Source of the DNA: Hyperoplus lanceolatus
Taxonomy: Eukaryota; Chordata; Actinopteri; Uranoscopiformes; Ammodytidae
NCBI GenBank assembly: GCA_026929865.2
Contig: CM049414.1
Span: forward strand, 24,738,501 to 24,802,500
DNA length: 64,000 bases
Direction of reading: 5' to 3'
In this document: positions 41,066-53,600 of the stretch, piece by piece
Numbering within the stretch: the first letter of the stretch is position 1
Layout: the number at the start of each line of letters is the position of its first letter
Program-made: the position numbers and the translations under genes
Notes under the pieces: model-generated
Told to the model about the DNA's origin: nothing
Databases searched by the model: none
Seen by the model: the letters and a program-made list of their open reading frames with translations, nothing else

Positions 41066-41195
41066 AGTTTCACACTTCTTGATGGCCCGATCCAAAAATA
41101 ACAGTTTATTTTCTGACAGAGCTGAGGGCGAGAGAGAGAACAGTATATCCTCATCCTTTTTATTTGAAATAGTAATTAATTAAATACCTTCTGTG

Positions 41196-42127
41196 ATGTC
41201 GGACTCTACCTGTAGGTCTGATCACCATAGCATGAATAGCCACCTGTGTGAAGGATGCTGTGAGGTAAGGTGATGCTTTTTAATTATGTATTTTAATTTC
41301 TTTCATATTTCTACAATATTTTTTTTTTCTGATGTAAGTTGATCCCAAAGAGAGGTCAAAGGTCAAGGTTGTGTTTGCAAATATGGAGATTGAAGAGTAA
41401 CTGTGGTTGCGTCCGAATCGCATACTCTTTCTTATTTCTATTCTACATACTACATCCGACGATAAAAATAATCTAGTTAGGATGCAGTAGGCATACTATT
41501 GGGACATACTTTACTCTCTTATTTCATCATAACATTGCGCCTTGATCTTGCCTCTTGCTTTTATATCCGTCGCATCCCCGTTTGTTTTCATATGGAGGCT
41601 TCGTCGATGTGACGTCACTTCACGTGCGCAATGGATTGTGGGTCAGAATCGCCCAAATAGGATGCAGTTTTCAACACTAACAATGTTGGCCGCATGAAGT
41701 AGGACATCCGGGTACTTCTAACTATCCTAAATCTGGCCACAAGAATCAGGACATCCTAAATTTTTTTTCTACATACTATATAGTAGAAAGTATGCGAACG
41801 CAACCTGTATTCCTCTAAGCGTTTAAAATTAACAGTGATGTGTGTAGGTGTTTGTTTGTGTGTGTATCTGTCTGTCTGCCTGTATGTCTGTGTGTCTGTG
41901 TGTGTGAATAAAGAGGATGTAGACAAGTTAATGTCAGTATTGGCTCAAATTTAATGTGAACTTCTATAAAGTTAAATTGTGACTTAAAATAAATGTCAGA
42001 TTTTGAAGTGTGTGCATGTGTGTGGTCTTGTTTTTATGTATATCTGGGGTCTTAACAGTAGGAGCCCACTCACGGTGTGGGGGTCCGACAATTTTGTGGG
42101 GACAATTTTATAGATTTGACAAAAATT

Positions 42128-42196
<69 letters not shown>

Positions 42197-42303
42197 TCAG
42201 GGTTCAGGGGACAAAGGCAGGAGGCTGAAGAGGAGAGAGAACAACAGAGTTGCAGCCCAGAAAAGCCGGAAGAGACAAACACAGAGAGCAGACATTCTGC
42301 ATG

Positions 42304-42368
<65 letters not shown>

Positions 42369-43682
42369 CGTGCGTGTGTGTGCGCGTGCATGTGTGTGTT
42401 TCAGAAATGTTTCAGTTGTTTATTCTCCTGCTAAGAAAAAAAACCTGGAAGTATACCAGAAAGTATAAAATCCATGTGCCATCCCTGAAGGCTTTACCTC
42501 ATGTAGATGCACTGACATTGTGGTTGTAATTACTCAGAATTCCTCATGGGGGCGACAGAAGTTAAGAGCTGTATTAGCACTAACTGAAAAATAATTAAAA
42601 ACTCAGAAATGTGTCAAATGTAAATTTCTTTTATTTCTCTTGCAGGCCTGTGAGCTGTTGGAGCAAAGGAACAGAAAGCTGAGGAGAGAGGTAACTGCAC
42701 AAAACAAGACAAAATTACAATTTCTTCCGAAAGTTTTGTATAAAAATGTTAAAAAATTATATATATATGGAAAAAAACTAATGTTGAGATAATCTCTGTT
42801 AAAGATGTTTGTCTAGGAGAAATATACAGACACAAACAGACAAGGTTTAGTCAAATTAACACCTGAATGAACATTTTGGACCTTTGATTTCGTATGAAAG
42901 TATGATAGAAGACATGTTATAAAAGCAGAATAGCCAAAAAATCCATACATACAAACAGCTCTGGACAAAATTAAGAGACCAGTCTGGATTTTTCTTCAAT
43001 CTTCATCACTACATAACTTAATGGAAATGCTCTAAATGACAATATTTTTTGGGGGAATTTGGTATAAATGTCGTCAGTAGTTCATATTATAAAACCAAAA
43101 TGTTCATTCTACTGAAACATATGCCTATAAATAGTAAAACGAGAGACACCTAATATTTGGAGCGGTCTCTTAATTTTTTCCAGAGCTGTACATACATCCA
43201 ATACATATTAATCTATTAAAAGAAGACATATGGATTTATGGAAAGAAAAAAATCAACTCAGGACGAATACAAAAAATGTAAATACACTAAAATTTCACAA
43301 ATAAAGTAGCGAAAAATATCCAAAATTGACCAGTGCTTGAAAAAATGTATATTTTTGCAATACGATAAAATTCACAATAGCTAGAGTAATAGAATAGATC
43401 TAGAATTCCACAAATCAGAAATATACATAGTGGACCTTTTATTTTACTATATGAAAGAAAACATATGGATTTACGGATAGAACATCAATTCAGGGCGAAC
43501 ACAAAAAATGTAAATACAAAATCATTTGCCTAATAAAGTAAATCTATTGGTTGATTTCACCGCAGGTGGACTGTCTGTCTGATGAGCATCGCAGACTGAC
43601 CGAGGCTTTACGGACCCACGAGCCGCTCTGTCCCATAATGCATTGCTCCATTCCGCAGCCTGAAACCATGGCAACCTGCTAA
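41196..43682 (+). CDS. batf3: Basic leucine zipper transcription factor BATF3
   Basis: AP-1-family bZIP protein that dimerises with JUN proteins in the nucleus and, in mammals, drives cross-presenting dendritic-cell development. Four phase-0 exons: 41196-41264 (23 codons), 42201-42305 (35), 42646-42690 (15) and 43566-43682 (38 plus stop), total 111 residues (human about 127). The basic region RRENNRVAAQKSRKRQTQ carries the NxxAAxxSR signature. The zipper runs through ILHEACELLEQRNRKLRREV and LSDEHRRLTEALR. The C-terminus HEPLCPIMHC matches the BATF3 KMCPLLLC-type end. Exon 1 is short and Cys/His-rich and is the least certain part. Exon 2 is enclosed by (TG)n repeats that provide both splice sites. 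An AATAAA at 44196 is a plausible polyadenylation signal. Closely related BATF is an alternative, but linkage to NSL1/TATDN3 favours BATF3. Confidence 0.88.
41403..41806 (+). mobile_element. M1 element in BATF3 intron 1
   Basis: 'ggttgcgtccgaatcgcata' to 'gtatgcgaacgcaacc', about 400 bp, flanked by TGT on both sides, a possible 3-bp target duplication. Confidence 0.78.
42130..42196. repeat. (TG)n microsatellite before BATF3 exon 2
   Basis: About 33 TG units leading directly into the acceptor TGTCTCAG|GG. Confidence 0.95.
42306..42400. repeat. (GT)n microsatellite starting at the BATF3 exon 2 donor
   Basis: The donor GAG|GTGTGTGTG is the first unit of about 30 GT units, followed by GTGC variants. 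Confidence 0.95.
42954..43192. mobile_element. M2 element in BATF3 intron 3
   Basis: ACAGCTCTGGACAAAATTAA at the left and TTAATTTTTTCCAGAGCTGT at the right; about 239 bp, the best-preserved M2 copy. Confidence 0.85.
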
Positions 43683-43733
43683 ATCTGACTGAGGCAAGCT
43701 ATAATACCGTTTCAATCTGACCGCAAAGATAGT

Positions 43734-44070
43734 TTAAGGGTGAACTATGCAGTTTCAGAGGAGGGGGATTTGTTTACATTCACAGAGCCCGCAGTTAGTT
43801 TACTAAACATATCTACTCTACATATAATTCTTAGTATTGACTAATTCTATCATAAATTGAAACTTAATTATTTTGAGCAACCTCGAACCAAATGTAAGAC
43901 TAGAATATGTTTGTAAACCAAACTGTGGGCCCTGCTGCTGTAAACAACAACAGTGAGACAGTAACTTTTCAGGAAGCTTTCTAACTTCAAACAGTGTTCC
44001 AGGGATCACATTTTCATTGTGAGGAAAGTTTGTTTATTCAGTTATGAGAATATAACCTTAGAAAATGTTC
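43734..44070. mobile_element. M3 element downstream of BATF3
   Basis: Shares 'ggatttgtttacattcacag', 'gtaaaccaaactgtgggccc' and 'aacagtgttccagggatc' with 40312-40701; its right terminus is lost. Confidence 0.7.
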
Positions 44071-44691
44071 CACTATTAACTGTTATGTTAAATCTCTTTA
44101 CGAAAGCTTCTTTCCCCCTCCCTACCTTTCTTTTCTGTGTTATGTTTTGTTTACTATGAAGATTTTATTGTTTTGAGTTTTACTACAGTATAGGTAATAA
44201 AATAGCCTTGTACTCGCTCTGTACACAATGCAAAAGGTTTCAATAAAGAAATTAGGGATGGGAGAAAAAAGCAGTGTTAAGCCACAGATTATGTAATGCA
44301 GCAGTAGACCACTAGAGGAGGCTGTTGCACAATGAATAGCTTATACATACAGTGGTGATTCAACAGGTGTTAGTAGGAGCTGAAATTGTTGAATGTCATT
44401 TACAAAATAAATTCTTCCATTAGCCTGTGTATTGATTGATTGATTGATTGATTGAATTTGTTTCAAATGCAAATTAAACGTATCAAAAATACAAAACAAA
44501 ATGAAAACCACAAAACTCATACAATAATGACAAATAAAGAAACTCAACAAAAGAATAACACAATCATAAAGCAGAAAACCTGGTTAATACACTGACCTTT
44601 CTTCCCTTCCTAAGCCTAAATCTGATGATGTACACTTGTTTATTTACTTTCTTTTCATGTTGATGTGGAAGTTGTTGATCAGTGGTGTCAG

Positions 44692-47600
44692 TCAGAGGCT
44701 GAAGGACGTCCAACGTTCCAACGTAACATCCTCTCCATCTCTATCATAATGAACCTGTGGAAAGCAAAAAATAACAAACCGGAGATTCTGAGATTAAATG
44801 CGACAAAAAATTCCATTTAGTGCCTCTCAGATTCACAGTTCACATTAACAATACTATTACTATAATTATATGTACTATAGTCTATTATCCCCATTCTGAA
44901 ATGTTCAAGTGATTATTTAGTTTTTATACTCACAGCATTGACATCCATCTGAGTTTTCTTCCCTGAAAAGACGAAAGAAATCAACATATTCCCTCAATCT
45001 AAATACAGGTTTATCAAGTACTTTTGTTTATAACATCTTTTTTATCTGTAAAAGTTCTCACCTGTAGTTCTCTTCCATATGTTGACCACCACAACAATAA
45101 TGATGAGTGTTGTCAAACCCACAGACACTAGAATAATTATCAGCCAACCTGAAAATTGAGATAAAAACATTAAAGATCTCCTATTATACTACTTTTCTGG
45201 TCTTAATTTCTTGTTAAAAACTGCTATAGAGCAACCTGACACGAATCACATCACAAAAAACTATGTAGATTTTCGGGAAACGCTTCCTCTCATCTGGGCG
45301 ATTCAGCATGCCCTGTCAACACTGTGCTTCGGCCATCTCCGCCCCCTCCCCCCCTCCTGCAAACCCCACTCCGTTGTGATTGGTTACCTTCCTTCCGGAA
45401 CACTTTCAGCCGCACGCGGGCAGATTTGAGAGCAGGAAGGTGGGGGAATGGCTGGAGCTTGCCTGAGCAGCATTACCATACATGGAAAAATCCGGGAACG
45501 TGACGACACAATGGCAGGAAATTTGAACCGATTTGAACAAGTGAATTCTCGACCGGCTGCCCTAGTGTTTAGCGATCTGCACAGCCACCCCAGACGGTCA
45601 GCAGGGAATACGTCTAAATGCATGTACGTAATTATTTGATATGCTAGTATGGTTAAACATGACTATAAATCATTATAACAACGTTTATAGGTCATAAAAG
45701 TCGAAAAGTATAATAGGTCCCCTTTAAAGACCATTTGGCTGGTGCTTCCATTCTATTTGCTTTTCTGCATGACTGTACAGTACTTTGGTAGCCTGGAAAT
45801 CCAGATGATTTATGGTCTGGCGATGAACAATAGACCTTCCCAACTCAAGGGAAGGTCACTCCTGCATTTGAAATACCACTGCACGCAATTGGATAGCACT
45901 ACGACCAATCTATGAACAAGGTGACGTATTAAGCCCCTTTCGTTAAGCAAATAGCGGGGTTAACTGGCAATTTAAACTATTGCTGTGTTCGGTCAACAAA
46001 ACTAAAAATTCATCTTTCTTGCTAATGAAAGTTTTGAGTGCCGATGCCAAAGCCGTTTCAAACAACATATCTGCATCCATCATTGTTGTTTACTGTCACA
46101 ACGTTGAAGGTGCATGATCAGTTCTACACATTGTGCCTTTAATTGTTTCATCTCTAGAATGTCAGAAAAGCCAATCATCATGTGAAGCGTTACCTGGTCC
46201 AGAGCGATGTTGCTGGGCAGGAGGGGCACCAGGAGTCTCTGTCTCTGGGTTTCTGGTTCTTGTTGGATCCTCTGTAGACGTGTTTCCTTCTGGAGTCTGA
46301 TCCGCTGTAGAGGAAACTGGGGTTCTGCCTGTTGGTCTGCTCACTTCTGATTGAGTTTAATATGAAATAAGAAAACACAACAAATGGTGATAGAATTCCT
46401 CATGTTGACCATCTGAAGAGACTCAATGAGAAAGAAAAATGTCGACAAATAAACCAAACGTACCTGGTTTCACACATGTGTACCCGGGGCCGACGCCACA
46501 CAGCACCGCTTGTCCAGTCCAATCATCTGTCACTTTACACTTCAGTAACTCAGAATAGTTTGACTTCTGATTCAGACCAGAAGCTGTAAATGTCGATGTG
46601 GCTTCACAGGAAGGTGGTGATATATCCACGTCGTTCAGATCACCTTCATACAGCCACTCCACTGTGTGATCACACCATACATAAGCCCACACACGGCAGG
46701 TCAATGTGACTGTATCTTTCACCTGATGATCAGTTACTGGTGAAGATGGAGACATTGAGAGAGAGACAAGAAGGGTCAAATTAACGTCTTCACTCTAATC
46801 ATATTTATTGTAATGTTTGAGTATAGTTGACAGTTTGAGCTGAAAACATCATGATATAAATACTCACTCCAAACAACAGACAGATTAACCAAAGCATCTG
46901 GACCTTGTTGTTCTCCTGATTTGATCTGTCTGCAGGTGTAACGTCCACGATCCGTCCAACCTGTGACATTCTTTATGACCAGAGAACAGTTTTCTGTCAA
47001 ACTCATTCTGTCGGCTTTATACCAGGGAATCCCATCACTAATCTGCCCATTAGTAACCAGCTCTACTGAGACATCCTCAGCATCACGACAGTAAGACCAT
47101 GTAGTACTGTCACAGTTGAGCTGATTTTCTATCACATTGTCACAAGGCAAAGTGACTTCCTCTTCTTCTCTGACAGTGAACCGGAGGCGTTTCTGTCCGG
47201 TGACTTCTGTTGAAGATGAGAGGCAAATGTTACAAATAAAAAACGGATTTAATGATTGTAGTTTTGTTTGAGGATTAAAACTACAAAAAAATAAAAAAAA
47301 AATGACCAGTGATCTAACATAGCCCAAAATGCTCCAAAAACAATCATTCTCATCCAATATTAGTTTTCACTTCATAACTAGCTTATTTGTATTGTCTCAT
47401 GGACCATTCCTCTCGAAATATACCACTTGTTTTTGAAAAAAACAATAACAAATCAGCTTTCAATAAAAGACAGATGTGGTTCAGTGTTGTGTTTAATGCT
47501 GCATCCACACCAAACGCGAAAATTTGCGTTGCTCCGCGCGAACCGCATGTAAATCACCGGGGGTGAACCCAGGGGTGAATGCGGCGCGGTGAAAGTATTC

Positions 47601-50600
47601 GCGCCGCGTGAGGGGAGGGGCTTATTTGGTAGTTGGAAAACAGTTGGACAACAACAGTTGGAAAGAGGTTTAAAAACAAGCCGGCTTATTTTTAATTAGC
47701 CTACGCCGTTTTTATTCAGCAGACATGGTTAGTGTTAACACCCTGGCGTGTTTATATCTTCTCTGGAAGAAGCGTCGCACCCACCGCCGCCGTATCTGGG
47801 TTCACAGCATCACCCGCAGTCGGAACCAGCTGGGTGAATATCACCGGTTGATTCAGGAGCTGCGCCTGGATGACTGTCGTTTCCAGCGCTACCTCCGGTT
47901 GACTGTGGCCCAATTCGATGACCTGTTGGCCCGGATCGGTGACAGGATTTCCCGGCAGGATACGAACTACAGGCGTTCCGTCCCAGCTGCGGAGCGCCTG
48001 TCTATCCGTCTCCGGTAAGTGAGTTTACTAACAAATGTTAAAATGTATCAATAGTAACTGTAACCAACATTTATAGTAATCTCTCTGACCGGTACCAAAA
48101 CGGAAATTTCACTGTGATCTCACAACAACAAATGTATCAAAAGTAGCCTACACTGAAATAGCTAGGCAACATCATTTTTGGTAGTTGGAAAACAGTTGGA
48201 CAACAACAGTTGGAAAGAGCTGATGTTCTGAGTTTACAGCTGCTCCAACAGCGGTCAAAACAAAACAACACAGTAGGCTACAAACCATAGCCTACATAAA
48301 TGTGGCAGCTATATATCTTTTTTTTTTTTTACAAACAGAAAGGCCTACATACTTTTATTATAGCCTATTATCTATTATTGATTACTCTGACTTTAGAGCC
48401 ATATACATAAAATACTACCACCAATAACAGCAAAAACTAGTATAGACCTTGACATAATAACTCAGTTAGCCTATATTAACTGTTGTCTGTGTTGCAGGTA
48501 CTTTGCCACAGGGGATTCCTACAGGACCATCGCCAACAGCTTCCGTGTTGGGGTCTCCACTGTCAGCGTCATCGTCCCTGCTGTGGCCACTGCCATTTGG
48601 GAGTGCCTGGTGGGGGAGTTTATGGCAGTGCCCACAGCAGAGGATTGGAGGTCCATCGCGGCAGTGTTTGAGGAGCGCTGGAACTTCCCACTCTGCTGTG
48701 GAGCACTGAATGGGAAGCATGTGACCGTCAAAGCCCCTGGCAATACTGGGTCCCAGTTCTTCAATTACAAGGGGACATACTCCCTTGTATTGCTAGCAAT
48801 TGTGGATGCCCAGCGTTGCTTCCGGGTGATTGACGTTGGCGGGTACGGGAGATCCAGTGACGGCGGGACACTGGCCAACTCTTTGTTCGGTCAAGCCCTG
48901 CAGTCTGGAACCCTCGACCTGCCCACTGACCTGCTACTTCCTGGAGCTGACCAGAGGGGACCCCAGTCGCATGTGTTTGTGGCAGATGAGGCTTTTCCAT
49001 TGCGGAAAAACCTCATGAGGCCATACCCTGGGCGCATCCTCCCTCGTGAGAAGAGGATTTTCAACTACCGTCCCTCCCGAGCTCGACTGGTAGTTGAAAA
49101 TTATTATTATTATTTATTATTCTTTCGGACAATTCCACACAACACAAAATTTTCTTTTGAAAATATTTGAAAACAAAATTTGTTGTGGTCGGGGGGGGGG
49201 GGAGAAGACAGAGGGGAAAATGCCTTCGGGATCCTCTCCTCACAATGGAGGATGTACAGGCGTGCGATGGAGGTCAGGCCAGAGGTAGCAGAGATGTGCG
49301 TCAAGGCAACCTGTGTCCTGCACAACTTCCTGCGGAGGTCAGAGGAGGCTAGTGCAGTGAGGGGGAACGTCCCAGTTGTGGAGGTGGAGCCACTGCCAGA
49401 CCTGGGCAGAGTAGCCGCCAACAACCCGGGACGAGAGGCTGTCAGGGTGAGGGAGGTCTTCACTGCCCACTTCTCAGCAGAGGGAGCATTGTCTTGGCAA
49501 GACACCATAGTGTAGCAGGAGCACACACAAAACGGCTCTTTTAAGAGCCACCCACTCAGTTCGATTGAGCAAACGTCTTGCAATTTGTACATAACATAAT
49601 ATGTTTTCTTATTTAAGCACTGATGGTAAATATGTGTAAAGGTAAGTAGTAGTTGTGTTCACATTCAGGTATGTTTAATGTAAGAATATGGTTCAAATGA
49701 ACTTGTTGTGATCAGCTGGCTGCTGTGCGTTCCTCCTCCTCCTCCTGCCACTCCCACTGTCTGTCTCACACCTGGTCTGCATCACCAATCAACCCACCTA
49801 CTTCACCTCTGGCTTCCCTGCTGTCGTCGCCAGATCGTACCATGCACTACTGTGGTAACTATGCGTGCCTGGCTCCAGTAGATATTATTACCTCGCTCTA
49901 TTTTCTCACCTCTTTTTGTGATTTTATCCTAACGCTGTTTTCCTCTGCTTGCAGTTACCCGGATCACTCTCTCCAGCTCCCCTGCTTTGGTCTCCCCCCC
50001 GGCTTCCTCGTTCATTCACCACCAGCTTCCCCTCCTCATTTCAATAAACCTTTGTTCATCAACCCTACTCTGCCTCTGTCTGCTCTTGGGTCCAGTATTA
50101 AACCGTAACAGAAACCAGTAAGAACAAGTAGAATGCACAAGCTTTCAGTATTCAGTCCTGTTAACTGTAATTATTTATATTTAAATAAAACAAAATAAAT
50201 TCATTGAAAATCCAAGTGGAGTTATACTTATTTATTTTGTATGTTTCGATAATAAAAAAATAAATAAACTATCATAAATTAAATTACAAAAAAATTACAA
50301 AAATGCGGAAAAAAAATAAAATAAAAACAACTGAAGCCTGCTTCACTGCTAGACAAGGTTTGCCCCCTCAACAGTTTCCAAATTAAGAATTATAGTGCTG
50401 GCCTCGTAAATGAGTTTATAAATATTGAATTTGACATGTTCCTTCTGTTGAAGGGGCAACCTTTGCATGGCAGGAAGCAGGCTTTTGAAGAAGATCTCAT
50501 CTTCCGAAAGGGGAGGTGGAGCAGGAGTGTTCTCTCGGCCCAACGACTGCATCAGCATCCTTTCGATGGTGCTCTCATTGTCCCTGGACCGTTTTTGACT

Positions 50601-53600
50601 TGCTTTTCTCCCTGTATCAAATGAGAACATTATAATATCACTTATATGGTTATTATAAGGGCTCGGCAATTTGCCCTCAAATCAATATCATGAGTAATTG
50701 AACATTTTACTTCAATTACCATTATTTAGGAAAATATGCCCATTAAATAAAAAATCAAGGGAATGCAAACAGGTTGACTATTTATGGTTATCAATTGAAT
50801 ATTCCAAAATGAAATCAAAGCATTGCTTCAAATGAACATTATCACATTTCAGACTAAACAAATGTGCTTATCTAACTAAGGAAGGCAGGGAATAAAGTAC
50901 ATGTTATCGAGAAAAACACAGCATCCATGCATACATTATATTTACTACGACAAAAAATTGGCTATTTTTATAGGAACAAAACCACCTTCCCTTTATTTAG
51001 TAGGAAAAGGATTATTGAAGCAGTTTTCATGTCTGTCCTTGATTACGGTGATGTGGTTTACCGGCATGCATCACATTCATGTCTTAAACTCCTGGACTCT
51101 GTTTTTCACTCTGCTTTAAGGTTCATCACAGGAGATGCTTATGACACACACCATTGTCTTTTATATGAAAAGGTTGGGTGGTCCTCCCTTAAAGAGAGAC
51201 GTGACGCACATTGGCATATTTTAATTTACAAAGCCTTGACCGGGAAGCTTCCTCGTTACTTAACTGAATTGCTGCAAATCTCAGATGGGCTTTATCAGAC
51301 CCGCTCCACTGACATTTATTTATTTATTTTTTTTTTTTTTTTATTATTATTCTTCCGGACAATTACACATAATACATAATTTTCACATTGCATATTCATA
51401 CATATTACTTTGTTTTATCGTCCGAAGGGTAGCAGGAGAAGCCAAAGGCTTATCGAGTCCCGCCCCCACTGCCATAAGATTCAGATACACAGATACACAG
51501 CTACTACAGTTAGAACACATTTTTTTTTTTTTTTCTTTTTTTTTTTTTTTTTAAGAAGATTCATTCTAATACACAAATAATTTTAGGTCTCTATTTTCCT
51601 CTCTCCCTGTGACAATGCAGATATGGCCTTGTCCATTTCTTCTCTAGTAGCCTAAACACCTCTGCAAAAGTATTCAAAACAGTCAGTGTGTCTGCTGACC
51701 TTGGCTACAGTCCCATAACATGCAGTGTATTTACAAATTCTTCAGTCAGAGAAAGTCTTCCAATTTTAACTCGGGTGTTCTGAACACACAGCTGATAATT
51801 AACATGTATCTTTCATTTAAATTTCAATAGTCACACATTCCATTAGGTTATCAATAGCAGAGCACATTGTATTTACAATTTCAAACCTTATATTATGACA
51901 CAAACCAGTTTAAATCCCTTTAATTCAAAGACCATGCCAACTTTAATTCAAATTGTCCATGCTTTAATGTCATTTGGGTCTGATAATCTAGGTTCCTCGT
52001 AAAGATTAGCTAATAACTCCAGACTTTCATGATAATTTATCCCATCAGGTATGTTGCTCATTCTTGCTGCTTGGGTTGATCAGGTCCTCTTCCCTCCGGA
52101 ATTGAACCAGATCCTCCTCCGTTCTGATTTGCACAATGTTAGCTTCCTCGGGTGTAGCTCCATTCATTTTGATGAAGATTCTTCCATCTCTCGTCCATGT
52201 TTGTTGGACCCGTCCACATTTTTTTAACCCTCTGGCTTGGTAGGCCAGATTAGCATTTCTCTTGGTTAAGTTTTCACTCATTCCAATTTGTTCGCCTTTA
52301 AGCTTCTTGCCTTGACTGAGCAAATTTATCTTATGCTTTCTACTCACAAATTTCAGAATAACAGCACGCTTTTTGGCCAATTTTCCCTTCGGGAGAAGAA
52401 AACAAGACTCCACGTTCTCCAGATCCAGACTAATGCCTTTGCTTCTCAGGAACCTTTCAACCTGGTTATCCACCGACACATTCCTTGTATCGCCCTCTTC
52501 TTCTCCACTCACGGCAGCTACATACGACCTTGGTTTAATGTCCAAACCAGTTATTATCACTTCTCTGTTTTTTGCTTGTTGATCTTGGTCATCAATTTTA
52601 TCTCCAAGCTCTTTCAAGAGCTGATCTTTCTTCACATTCACGGCTTGAAGTTCCTTCAATTCGATCAACATTGGCTTCAGACCAGCTGCAATTTTTTCTT
52701 TAATTTTTGCATCAAAACGCCCAATCCATTCGTCCATAATCCCAGCCAGCTCAGCTTTCAGCAGTGCTCGCTCCGTCTCCCTCTCACTTTTCATTTCTCT
52801 CATCAAGTCTGCCAACTGTTTTTTCAATTCTTCCGCATAATCTTTGTCTTCCTCCTTTCCCTTATCAATGTTTTTTCCTTTTTTGGACATCTCCAAAGAT
52901 TTTCAGAGATTTTTAAGGCTGTGAATCTGAGTTCTCCGCTGCTCACGGTAAATAGCTCTTAACCCTCGGCAAGCCGGAAGTTGTGAGACATGCTTATGCT
53001 TTATGTCCCACAAGCCCGGTCTGAGCTAGGAAAGACAGCTTTTAGCTTCAGTGCCCCTGACTCCTGGAACAACTTACAGCAACAAATTAAACTAAATAAC
53101 TTCATATCCTTTAACCAATTTAAACAAACTATTTTAAATCTGCCAAACTCTACCTCTAACTGTTTTAATTAGGCTATATTGTACTCTCACCCATTTAATT
53201 TTAATTGCTACCACTTAATTTCACCACTGTGTAAATGTTTCAATTGTTTTTCTCTTCACCTGTTGTTGTGTATTTGATGTATTTGCATTGAATATTGTTA
53301 ATGTATTGTTGTTTTTCCTTTGAATTTGTTTGAACTCGACGTCATTGTAAATGAGGGTCACCCCTCAATTGGTCTCTCGAGGATAAATAAAAGTTAAATG
53401 AAAATGAAAAATTTAATATAATACATCGTTTGTCATGTACATACCTCTTGGTGGTATTGGGTGGAGCACTGGAGGATGGGGATCAACTTCTGTCTCTTCA
53501 GAGGCAGAGGGTGAGCCAAGGTCCTCCTGCTGCTGGTGATGATGATAATCTGTAATTGGTGACAGCAAATACACCCATGTCAGTACACTACATATTTCCA

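Larger units (their letters stand above)
50944..53402 (+). mobile_element. 5'-truncated L2-like LINE fragment (3' end of ORF2 and tail), interrupted
   Basis: Matches 57829-58620 of the longer LINE: reverse-transcriptase C-terminus (MSVLDYGDVVYRHASHS, then RFITGDAYDTHH) through the 3' tail 'gggtcacccctcaattggtc' and 'aggataaataaaagttaaat'. It is split at 51315/52987 by another LINE. Unlike the long copy, it keeps the frame at 'ggaacaaaaccaccttccct'. Confidence 0.88.

Noticed and set aside
48466..49000. Minus-strand ORFs under the transposase
   Set aside because: Shadows of the Harbinger transposase exon 2.
49725..50108. 127-residue Ser/Pro-rich ORF
   Set aside because: No splice or family support; low-complexity sequence between the transposase and MADF/BESS genes of the Harbinger.
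52288..52962. 224-residue plus-strand ORF
   Set aside because: Shadow of the minus-strand LINE ORF1; Phe/Ser-rich composition is that expected from the complement.
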